DNA of 64,000 nucleotides, from positions 55,018,395 to 55,082,394 of the forward strand of contig NC_088912.1 in assembly GCF_963576675.1 (NCBI RefSeq). Reading direction: 5' to 3'. The position numbers and the translations under genes were made by a program. The stretch is from Euphorbia lathyris. Lineage: Eukaryota > Streptophyta > Magnoliopsida > Malpighiales > Euphorbiaceae. A model generated the notes under the pieces. The model was not told the DNA's origin, made no database searches, and was given only the letters and a program-made list of their open reading frames with translations. Below are positions 1-12,000 of this stretch, piece after piece. Every line of letters starts with the position of its first letter. Position 1 is the first letter of the stretch.

Positions 1-3000
1 CAATTAGCAACCAAAATGAATATCAATTGCACCTTCATTCATGCCCCGTTCATGAATCTCGTCAACAATAACATGAGTTACACCATTCAGATTTCTGTCA
101 ACAAGTAATCTCCTCAATAGTATGCCAGTGGTACAAAAAAGAAGGCGAGTTTCCCTCCCTTTAACTCCATCTAGCCGAACTTTGTAACCAACCTTTTAAA
201 AAGTAGATAAAACAATGAAAATTAGCACAACTGACAAAGTCAAATAATCAGAAAAGGAGTCATCAGGTAGAAGGCAGAAACTAACAGATTCCCCCAGGTT
301 TTCCCCTCGTTCAGTAGCAACCCTCTCAGAAACAGCCATAGCTGATATTCTTCTAGGTTGAGTACATATGATACTACATGCAGCTCCACAAGCAGCTTCA
401 ATCTCAGATTCTAGTATGTACTGAGGAATTTGTGTGGTTTTACCACAACCAGTTTCACCAGAGACGACAACAACCTGCGACATAGAGCAGTTTTTAATAT
501 CTAGTATCAGCTGTAGGTTAAAACCACTTTGCAATTACAATATTTGTTCAGTTCTGTCATTGAACTAATTCAACTAAAAGCTCAAGCTGATAGTTAAGGG
601 TCCACTTCATATTAATATCTGACACAGCTCCACACGTGAATGCCCTCTGGGCTTGAAGCATCCACAAGATAGGCCCATATTACCATGTAATGCAATTTAA
701 TCAACAAATGGGGTTGTCAGGAATCAAACCCTTGACCACTTGATCAAAGAGGCTCTGATACAATGTCATGGAACCAATTCAACTAAAAGCCCAAGTTGAT
801 AGTTAAAGGTTCGCTTCATATTAATATCTGACAAGTTCATATGCGCTAATCAGAATCATGGTTCAGAACAACCCACCCTACTAAAGAGCGGAGTAGTTGG
901 CACATGTACATCTACAAATCAAGCAGAAAGATTTATTAACCAAAATGAAACAACCAAAAACAACAAGGTTTCCCTTTCTCAATTTGAATGACTTTTCAAA
1001 TGCTTCTGAACATGTTAAAAAAGGCAAAATATGAGAATCAAGATTTGCCAACAAGAGATTAGCTTGATATGGTAGTCATGATTGATTAGAAATGGGAACT
1101 ACTGACACTTGGAAATTCTTTTGACCATGCAAATGATATAACACTTAAGATCAAATATTCTGCAACTTAAGGTGAAACAAAAAATAGCAGTCTAAACTAA
1201 AAATAATAAAACCGTTTTCCCTCTTTTCTCTTGGCGCCAATAGCTTGCTAGTGTACAACATCTCACAATGAGGAAGAAAGGACAGAAATATCAGGTCAAT
1301 TCTGCTTCACACCAGCTGAAGATTCAACTTCGGAAGGTGATATCTCATATCTTGGATCACTAAGATTGTGATGGGCTGGAAGATAACAGTGTAGGTGGTT
1401 CTTGGTCAGTTTCTGAGGCTACTATTGTTGTTCAACCAAATTCTGTTGGTAGTGCTTCTGAAAAAGGAGTGTTGAAGGAGTTGGATGTTGTAGATCCTGT
1501 AACAGATCCTTCATCCGCTTTGAGGATTGATTTTGAAGGTTCTGAGAATAGAAATGTTACTGTAAGGGAGGAGAACTCTGGCAAGTTTGACGGAATTGTT
1601 CAAAATCGCTGGGCTAATTTGGTTTCCAATAATCCAAATCAGAGCTGAGAAAGAATGTTTTACCTTTCTTTCCTCCAGTTGTTGTGAATGATGTTAAGCT
1701 GGTGGAAGTTTCATTCTGCAGAATCAGTCGATGAAGCTTACAGATGGAAATTTCCTCAGGTTGGTTGTGTTTTGGGGTCTTTGCCTCATTCTTTTCAGAT
1801 CTGAGAGTTTTGTTTTGCACAAATGAAAGCAGTTTGGCCTCATTTCTGTTCATCAGGTAAGAGAGAATCTTTTTCTCTTTAAGTTTGAGTCAAAGGAAGG
1901 CAAATTGCGTACTCTTAGTTCTGGTCCCTTTACCTAAAAAGTGTATCCTTGCATCAACTTGAACATAGATCCAATGCAGAGAATCCATGTTTTGGTGCAC
2001 TTTCCCAATTTTCCTTGGGAATTTCGGTCAGTTACCTTGCTAAGTCGAATTGCTGGCCTGTTAAGTATTCCTTTATGCTGTGATGGATGTACAGCCTCCA
2101 AAACTAAATTAGGTTTTGCTCGGATCTGAATTGAGATGAATGCTTGTGGTGAGTTTCTGATTTTTTATTTTGGAGGATGAGAAGGGCTTGTGTTTCTCTC
2201 AACAAGTTTTATATGAATGGCGCCCTATGTATGGTGATACTTGTAAGGAAATTGTCCATGTTACTGTAAATTATAGACAGAAACCTAAGTAGTTGATACT
2301 GTGGTTCAATAGGATGTTGTTTTGGCTTTTCCAAAGCCTGTTGAGATTCAAGAGGACGTTGTTTTGGCTTCTCCAAAGCTTGAGGTTCAACCTATGGTTG
2401 CTAATTCCGATGACAGGTTGACTATAGTAAAGGGGAAGAAAATGAGGTTCCTTCCTCTTGTTATTAATTTTGTTGTGACTACTCCTGCTTCTTCTACTGG
2501 TATCAAATTGGAGCAAGGTTAGGAGTGTTCGGAGATGGAAAAGGTGGAAGGAAGGTGAGGGAAAGCCCCGGATAAGGCTCATGATAAATAGTTGGAATGT
2601 TGTGGGTCTTAATGACCCTATTAAACATTGAATTAACTAAATCCATTCGCTATAAACTGTTGCTGGCTATTGCGATCTTGGAAACTAGACTTTGTGAGCC
2701 TAACTTGTATAAAGTTTTGAAAGCTTTGAGATTACATGAGCCTAAATTGTTGACAGAAAGCTTTGTGCACAATTATGGGTTTGCTCCTTTCAGTAGGATT
2801 TGATTGCCGATGATCCTGAGATTGTGAAGATCTCTGTTATTCATGAGTTTGATCAGCTTATTCATTGTAAGGTTGAATTTGGGTTGGAGCATTTTTATTG
2901 GATTGTGGTGTATGCTTTTACTACCAGAGAAGAGAGGCATAGTTTGTGGAATAATATTGTTCAGATTCGTGCTTCTGTTCACATTGCTTAGGTTCTGCAA

Positions 3001-6000
3001 GGTGCTTTAATGAATAGTGAGGCAAAAGTAGAGGGTATTCTTTTTGATGAAGACGATGAGTTTAAAGATGTTTGTGTTGCAAACTTCATCAGAGCTTTGT
3101 TCGAGAGGTTGTCAGTTCACCAAAACTAAAAATCAATTGGATGAAAGTAGAATGACTGGACAGAGTTTTGTGTAATGAAGAATCGAAGAGTTGTTTAATT
3201 GTTCTAAGGTTGTTGTTTATCCTTCTGGAATTCAATTCCATGAGCTTAAAAATGAACCCCTCAATGAAAATCCATGTAAGAGATAAAATCGGAGAAAATG
3301 ACTCAATCGGGTCTGAAAATCGTACTCCTAGAAGATTATAGGAGATAGAAGCTTAGTTTGAGAGTTGCAGAATCAGGAATTAAGTACTAAAGATCCTTAA
3401 TATAGGAAAATTCTGATGCTATGTCAAAAATTCTATCTATTGAGGTGTGTTTTCTCCATTTTCTTTTCATAGTCTGATTTTTCATGGCTTAATTCTCTGT
3501 TCTGAATATTAATTATTATAGACTGGGCTTCATTCAGAATTTGTAGGTGTTTTACAAAAATGTTGAAAGTATTTAGTAGTTAGCTTTTGTTATAGACCAT
3601 GAAAATAGAGAGAAGTCCATGGGATACCATGTAGATTAAGAGCCTACATGAATATAATTTACTTAAGAGCAATGCACAAATATATATACAAGACCTTCCT
3701 AAAATCACTCCTTAAATCAAGGAAACATATCAGCCCTACTAGCCACCTATAGATGTCTTGTAGAAGACTATAGTCAACAAGCATGCTATACATTTATCAC
3801 ACTGATTTATTCTATAACAGTTTTTGGTAATACGAACTAAACATAGAGAGTTGTTATTGCCAGAAGTAGAGAAGATTATATCAATGAGTTCATTTTAATG
3901 AAGTTAAGTGTTGTTGCAGTTGATTTGTCTTCCACTCTCAAGAAACTATGCATGTAGGAGGGAAAAAAGAAAACTATGATCAAGTTAAGGTGGGTTTGCT
4001 TTCTCTACTCTTTTCCAAGAAAAGTTTGGTATTTGAAGATCTTTGATAGTATGAGGTATGAAGATGAGAATCTGTTTGGTGAGATTAAGGAAGAAGACTG
4101 GTGGAGGTTGAGAAACTCATTTTTAAATTTTACTAGGCCCCTAAAAATGTTTAAATAATAGAATTGCGTTAGAAGGCCCATTAACAGCATTTGTCGCAGA
4201 TTAGAGGAGGGATTCAATTGGCGGTGTCAGCATAGGTTAGAGGTCTGATTGGCTATTTTAGAAGGTTAGGGACCTAATTGGTTTTTAGGGTATAAATTGG
4301 GGGCCAATTTGGGCTTTCAGCCTTTCTAAAATACAACAAATCATCAAATACTAAATCATATCCAATAATCCATAATCTTAATCATAAAATGCATGAAATA
4401 AATTTAAAATTAACTACTAACTCTTCCATAATCATAATACACAATAAAAATTTAAATCTAAAGACTAAAGTTCAACAAAATTCTAAGCTAACTAATAGTC
4501 TAATAACTACTTTTCATCAAGAATAAAGTCTCTATTCGAAATCTCTCTACAACTCTTCAAAATGGAGCAGCGTTTTTTGTGTTGTTCTTTGTGATATTTG
4601 TTACATCCAAATCTTCTTTCCTTCTTTATTTATTTCTTTATACAACAACAACAACAACAACAAAGCCTTAGTCCCGAAATGATTCGGGGTCGGCTAACAT
4701 GAACCATCATATAAAACCGTGAAATCAAGTCGTGTCAGCGACACAAATTACCCTATTTCCCTTTGTTGTTTGTTCTAGCTATGGATTTTCTCTCAAGGAT
4801 GTCAAAAGCTAAAAGCTCCACCAGTTTCTAGCATCATTGGGCCTGTAAAGATTGAAGCTCAATCATTTGTGTTTTGCAATTTATTTGTTTTTATTATGTA
4901 AAGGGAAGGTTGGTTTTGTTTTGGAAATGGTTGGTATTTCATAGAGTTCAATGATTGTTTTGGGTTACAAGTGAATGACTAGAAGAGAAGACCTTTAAAC
5001 AAACTATTTTGAGGCAGATTCCTTTTGTTAAGGTCAATTACCTGTGAGATATTTGGGAAGTCCTCTAATAAGGGCAATGTGCTTATTAGGCTTTAAACAA
5101 ACTATTAGGCTTTCTGAAGGGCACTGTACTTCTTTGGTTAACAAGATAACTAGTAGAATTGATCCTTGGGGTGCCAAATTTTTATCATATGCTGGTAGAG
5201 GTGCAGTTAATCATTTTGTTCTAAAGTATTCAGGAGTTTTGGACATCACCTAGTTCTGTTTTGAAGACTATTGATGATAAAAGTAAAAGATTTCTTTGGA
5301 AGAGCACAAGTGATATTTCTTCTAGTGCTCTTATGGCTGAGAATGTTGTTCGTTATAAGAAAAGTAAAAAGGGTTCCGAAATTCAAGATCTTAACAGTCC
5401 TTATATGTTATTTGGGTGACTCATAATAAGCTCAAAAAACTTAGTTTTTGAGGTATTACTAGGCCTTTTGATGCCAATTGGAGCTAGTCTTGCATTCATA
5501 AGATTAAGATCGATTTCAAAGACCACTTCTGGTACTTTACAGGCAATGGTCATCAGTTTTCTTTTTGGAATGATCCTTTGATGCATGGGAAAAGTCTTAA
5601 GGATTTGTTTCCTTCTTTTTGTATTGGAGATACTGATGTTCCTAGAGATACAAAGGTTGGTGGTTTATGGGGTATATTTGAGTGGATATAACAGTGAATG
5701 CTTGGCAAACTATTCAGAGTTTTAGTCTTCATAATCATATTAAGGATAGCATCTTGGAAGATGTATAGTTCTACTATTTATTGTAATTTTATTGCCAATG
5801 CTTATGAGGCTGAGTCAACATCATGAAGAAATGAGTTAGTGGAAGGTTGTTTTGTGCTTTCAATTCATTCCTAGACGAAGTTTTATGTGTGGCTTGCTCT
5901 ACAGAATGGATTAGTTGTTAAGAGTAGAACTGCTCAATGGAAAGGGTTATCAGATAAATTGTTTTTTCATGCAATTGTGCAGATGAGACATTTGGACACT

Positions 6001-9000
6001 TGTTTTTTAGTAAGCATACTACTATATCTGGCAGGATATTAGGAGGCGTGGGATTCCTGTTGGGGTTGTTCACTGGAAGAGAACTATCAGCAGGCTGTCC
6101 AAAAGCTGCTTGTAAATCTATGCTTGCTACTGTTAGAAAGATTGCATTTTCTGCTGCAGTGTATTGGATTTGGCAAGCTTAGGAATCGTCTTATCTTTGA
6201 TAATCTACAGTTCCATAGTCAAAGTATAGGGAAGATTTCTCATAGTGTTAAGCTCAAATTAATGTAGAGTCATAGGCATACTAGATTTGTCTTGGTGCTC
6301 ATGAAGTTCTTTGCTTTCATCAAAAGAAAAGTTTCTCTTTGCATCAACTCAACCTCCCTTTCTCAATTTCTCTCTCAACCCCTCCATTTCTCTTCAAAGT
6401 TTAAAAACCCCAAAAATCCAATATGAAAATGACATTAAGCAAATAAACAGCAGTATCAACGCCCGCCCTTAATTTTTTTTTTTATAACAACAGGTAACAA
6501 ACAAACAAGAACAAAATTAACCCGGAATCAGCCGGGGAAACATAACACCGCCAACATCTTCCCGGATCAGATTCGCTACTTGGGTAGGGGGGGAGTCTAA
6601 AAACGAGCAGCCCAACGGAACATCGTGAGCATTCGAGGCTAAGAAGTCCGCCACGCGGTTTTGCTCTCTATAAATATGGTGTATTTCTACCGACTGAAAA
6701 TGCATAAATGGATGCATTTGATGATGTTCTTAGCCCTTCCCGGATGATGCTCCGCACGGTTTGCACATTCCACGACTTCCTTATTATCAGATTCCACTTG
6801 AATAAAGCGGACATTCAAGTTGATAACCATAGTCAGACCTGAGAGGAGGCCCCAGAGTTCAGCTTCAAACGAGGAGCCAATACCAATATTATGCATAAAG
6901 CCAGAGACCCAATCACCATTAGCATTCCTGATAATTCCTCCTGCTGACGACGATCCATCCTCACGGCGAGAGCCATCCGTGTTGAGTTTAAACCAGTGTT
7001 GTCTCGGCTTGTTCCACCCAACAAGTTTCTCAACTCTTTTCCTGCCGGAAACCAGCAAGTCAAGAGATTCCCAGCCCTCCTGGAACTCCCGAACTGTCTG
7101 CCTGATCGTATTAAGCGGGTGATTTGGAATATCTTCCTTTTTATTGAAAACTTCCATATTGCGCCATCTCCAAAGAAGCCAGCAGGTCGTAAGGAACACC
7201 TGGTGCCAATTTGCAATTTGAAAATCAGTTCCAAACAGACACCAATCAAACCAATCCTCTGCACGCCTGTTAAAGAAAGTCATCTGGTATTGAGCCGGTA
7301 TAATCGAACGCCAAATAGAGAGACTGAACTAACAGTCCCGAAGAGCATGTATAAGGCTTTCAACAAGGCGGTTGCATCTGCTGCAGAGGTCAGAGTGGGC
7401 AAGTCGACGTTTAGCTCTTTCCTCATTTGTAATGAGTTTGTTTTTGGAGCAAATCCAGGCGAAGCTCCTAAGTCGCTGGGGAGTTCTGATATTCCAGAGT
7501 TTCTTCCATTTTGAATGCCGATCCTCAACATTTGATCCACACACCAATTGGTACGCGGATTTACATGAGAATTTCCCGTTATTGGTAAGGCCCCAACATC
7601 GGTCATCCGTCTCTGCAGCGTCGGTGCTGATTTTAATGTTCCGAAGGCGCAGTTTCCATGGGATATCTAGGTAGCTGTCAATTAATTCCCAACGCCATTG
7701 TCCATGCTGATCGATCATGTCAGAGATTTTCATATTCCTAATATTGCCTGCTGGCGGAGAACTGGCAACATTGACGAGTCTGACATTTTCTAACCAGTTG
7801 TCCAGCCAAAAGAGGACATTCTTGCCATTGCCAACCTCCCAGGAAACTCCTTTACAGAATACTCCGAAGAGAGCATGTATACTTTTCCACAGGTATGAGC
7901 AATTTTTCACTCTACCGTTGGAGCCAGTAAAGACTTCATCTTTTCTATATTTCCCATGTAGAATCCGCACCCACAATGCGTGTGGTTCTTTCCACATACG
8001 CCAGATCAACTTCATGAGCATGGCTTTGTTGTTGTCTTCTGCTTTCCTAATTCCTGCACCCCTAAGTCTTTTGGCTGACAAACTTGATCCCAGGAAATCG
8101 GATGTAGTTTCCTTTCTCCTTCCTTCCCACCCCATAGGAATCGGCGATTCATTTTGTCTAATTCACTGAGGATAGATACCGGTAGAAGATTAGTCTGCAT
8201 AATGTGATTTGGAGCAGTGCTTGTAACTGATTGAATCAACGTCATCCTACCAACCAATGATAGCGAGTTTGCTTTCCATGCAGCCAGACGAGACTGAACT
8301 GAGTCCAAAGTCTTCTTGAAGGTTGCTTTGACCACTCTCCCACTTAGCAAAGGCACGCCAAGGTAGTCACCTAGAGAGTCGATAACTGCAATCCCACAGC
8401 TCCTGCTTAGTTGGTTCTTCAAATGGATTGAGATGTTTCTTGAGCATAACATTTTGGACTTATGGAGATTCAATTTCTGACCAGGGGCTGCACATAAGGA
8501 CTCAAGGATTTCCATAATAATTTGGAGTTGCTCAACATTCCCTTCAAGAAAGAGTAACACATCATCCGCAAAGAAAAGGTGGGATATAGCTGGACAATCC
8601 TTACCAATTCTGATGGGCTTGAGCCTACCCTCCTCCACAGCATCTGTGATTAAATGAGCAAGCCGTTCCATAATAAGTACAAAGATGTATGGGGACATAG
8701 GGTCCCCCCGCCGAATACCCCGAGTAGGACAAAAGGAGTCAGACATACTTCCATTGACAAGGACTCTCATCGATGCAGTTGAAATGCAACTATTGATTAG
8801 CTTCCGCCAACCTTCTGGGATACCAACTAAGGCGAGGGTGTCAGATATGAATCCCCAATTTAGGCGATCATACGCTTTCTCCAGGTCCAGCTTCAAGGCA
8901 ATGATTCCTTTCTTTCCTTTCTTAATCCGCATGGAGTGGACTACTTCTTGGGCAATGATGATATTATCGACCATTTGCCGACCCGGAACGAAGCTTCCCT

Positions 9001-12000
9001 GATTAGCGCCAATTAAGTTAGGCAGGAGAGGTCGGATTCTATTGGCAATTATCTTCGTGACTATTTTGTAGATCACGTTGCAGAGGCTAATAGGTCGTAA
9101 GTGGGGAAAGGAGGTCGGGTTGTGGACTTTTGGAATAAGAACAAGCAGGGTCTCATTAACTGTAGAAATATCCACTACCCCATTGAAGGCTCCAATCACA
9201 AACTCACACAGGCCTTCTCTGACTGTTTCCCAATGTTTTTGATAGAAAATGGCAGGTAGGCCATCCACTCCCGGGGCCTTTGTCCCTCCCATACTGAATA
9301 AAGCTGCTCTGACATCAGCCGCAGAGACAGAAGCAAAGGCTGTAGTTATATCATCACTAGGTATGGATGGGAAGCCGTTTGATGATCGTAACAAGGCCTC
9401 CTCAGTCTCTCCTTTAAGGAAGAGACGCTTAAAGAAGTCCACAGCTGCATTCCTAATATCCGCTTCGTGTAGACACCAGTTACCATTGCTATCCTTGATC
9501 ATCTCCATCCGGTTCTGCTGTCTTCTGATCACAATAGAAAGATGAAAGAATCTAGAGTTCCTGTCCCCCTGAGTTATCCAGTTCCTTCTAGATTTCTGAA
9601 ACCACAACAGCTCTTCTTGTTGAAGGACTAAAAGCAACTCATCCTGAAGTTTCCTGTTATCTGAGAGCAGGGAATCAAAAGTACCTGCTTCAATCTGAAG
9701 CTGTATTGCAGAAATTTGCTGCATAATATTCCTTTCTTTGTTCTGAATATGGCCGAATACATGCCTATTCCATGGCTTGACTGCCTCCTTAAAATTATGT
9801 GCTGTAATCACGGGGTTTTTAACCGGGTTCCACTCGTCAGACACTAATTTACTGAATTCAGGATGAGTTTCCCAGGCAATGAGGTAGCGGAATGGCTTTG
9901 TATTGGAAATGTGCCTGTAACCTTCAAGTCGAAATAAGATTGGACAGTGATCCGACCTCCTGAAAGGTAAGTTTAAATTGGATGCCCAAGGGAATGACAG
10001 GCGACCTTGTGCATTGCCATAGACTTTGTCGAGACGAGCAAGTACATTATTCCTCCTCCAAGTGAAACGATGTCCCGAAGAGCCCAAATCAAACACATTG
10101 CACTGATCCATAGCTTGTTTGTGCTTCAAACACCTATTGACGTAATGGTTCCCTCCTCTCTGGTCACCCATTGACGAGATAGCGTTGAAGTCGCCCATAA
10201 GGAACCAGGGGCCAGAGATTCCTTTGCTTAAATTATAAAGCTCCTCCCAAAGGGTCTGTCTTGAAGTGGTCACTGGCGAAGCATAAACGAAGGTCATCTT
10301 GCATCTTTCAACACCATTTTTAACGATTGAGCAGTGAATGAACTGGAAGTGAACAAGTAAGGGAATGATAGTCATAATGTCCGGTTTCCAGACAACCCAA
10401 ATGCCTCCTGCTCTACCTTGTGCTTCTGAGCGGATACATTGCCAGTGCTTGAAACGTGCCATAAAATTGTCTGCTTTAACCCCACTAATTTTAGGTTCCA
10501 TTAGAACAAAGCAAGAGGGATTGACCTGCTTCAATACATCATTGAGATGGAGCCGAGTATGTTTGCTTCCTGCTCCACACACATTCCATGCTAATCCAAT
10601 AGCTTGTTAGGAATAGTGTCTGAAGGAGGGTTGTTGCTTCCAGTCGAAGTCTTTTGGGACCTCACAGCTTCCAATATGATTCTATCCTGGCTTTTGCCCA
10701 AGCTTCCCTTTTGTTTAGCTGCTTTTGGAGGGGGATAGCCATTCTCTTTAGGTTTGCAGTCGGTCGGATTTTGCAACTGAGTCCCCTTGTTTGAAACTGT
10801 GATCATGTTTTTCCCTTCTTCACCTATGGCAGAAGATGACGGATCAGAAGGGTGGCTGGCTTTCTTGTTTAGGACTGGGTTGGAATTTTGGTTAGTTATC
10901 ACTTCAGGCCCTCCATTCCTCTTCTCTGTAATGTCGCGCGAAGGTGACAGGGCTTTGCAGTTGTTCTGATCCCTGTTCGCCTGCATCAGTGCCTGCTGGG
11001 GTAGTGGAGGCAAAGATAACTTCCTCGCCGACTTCGCCCATGTGGTGGTGTGCCTAATTAAATTAACTGCAATTTCTGGTTGTAAGTCTTCAATATCCAT
11101 GAGTGGGTTCCTTGGGGTTGGCGGAAGTTGATTTATATTAATGAGGGGGTATTTGCCTTTATTTGCAAGCTCCACTTTCTCTGTCCTATTATTAGGAGTA
11201 TCAGGGACATTATCTTGAGCAAGTGGGTTATCTATAATTGTTGACTTAGTGGGCAGGTCAGCCTTTTGGAGTGGGGCTAAATTGGCTTTTTGTGGAAATT
11301 CCTTCTCTCTTGTGCGGCTACCCTGTAAGTTGTTGGAGAAGAGGCGCCCTTAATGATAACCTCCATTGATTTTAGAGAAGAGGCGCACTTGCACAATGGC
11401 ATCATTAGGGGTGCAAGCGAGCCTTGGTAGTTCGCAAACTATTCGAGCTTGGCTCGGTGAAAGCTCGATCAAAGCTCGGCTCGATATGGCTCGACTCGAG
11501 TTCGGGATCGGCTCGAGCACTAACGAGCGGAGTCCGAGCTTTCTCAGGTTCGCCTCGAAAGCTCGCGAGCAGGATTATTTTTAATTACTATATATATTTC
11601 ATTGTATATATTTAATATATATTTCATTAGTTATTATTAGTTTTCATCACAAAGTTTAATATATATGTCATTGTTTGAAATTTTTCTCCGAACTTGTGTT
11701 TTCCGATCACAAATACCATATACTGTTTTGGAATCTCGACAAGAACATGATTGTTTTTTTTTTTATAAATATTTTAAACTCATATGGAGTATGTTATAAG
11801 GCTTTTCTATTTTTTACGCTACTTATTCTATGCATGTATAATGAATTTGGTTAAAGCTCGTTAGAAGCTCGATAAAAGCTCGGCTCGGTCAAAGCTCGGC
11901 TCAGTCAAAGCTCGTCAAAGCTCGATTCGGGGAAGGCTCGGCTCGAGATATTAACGAGCCAATACCGAGCCTACCTAGGGTTCGGCTCGGTTCGGCTCGG

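Larger units (their letters stand above)
1260..6340 (+). mobile_element. Highly decayed L1-type LINE remnant
   Basis: Translated fragments on the plus strand fall in LINE order with many stops and shifts. Around 1941-2140 is an ORF1 DUF4283-like block ([12 protein letters not shown], then [18 protein letters not shown]). Around 2590-3000 is an endonuclease start ([10 protein letters not shown], later [20 protein letters not shown]). Around 5044-5250 is the RT C-terminal part (YLGSPLI, FLSYAGR). Around 5500-6180 are zf-RVT fragments ([17 protein letters not shown]). The middle (about 3120-5040) is deleted or replaced by other repeats. No function can remain. Ends are approximate and no poly(A) was found. 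Confidence 0.7.
6473..11345 (-). mobile_element. L1-type LINE, 5'-truncated, with candidate 8-bp TSD
   Basis: A minus-strand non-LTR retrotransposon: ORF1 C-terminal part, then ORF2 with endonuclease, reverse transcriptase, zf-RVT and RNase H. The poly(A) tail is seen as poly(T) at 6473-6482. GCCCTTAA occurs directly outside the poly(T) (6465-6472) and at the other end (11346-11353), a plausible target-site duplication. ORF2 is broken by at least two frameshifts and one nonsense codon, so the copy is dead. It sits in the helicase intron in the same orientation as the gene. Confidence 0.85.

Noticed and set aside
196..534. Open frame starting upstream of the helicase Walker A exon
   Set aside because: The N-terminal 18 residues are intron translation; the exon starts at the acceptor at 474 and ends at the donor after 286.
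6820..7514. Plus-strand ORFs of 100-172 codons
   Set aside because: They are antisense shadows of the LINE RNase H/zinc-finger region on minus.
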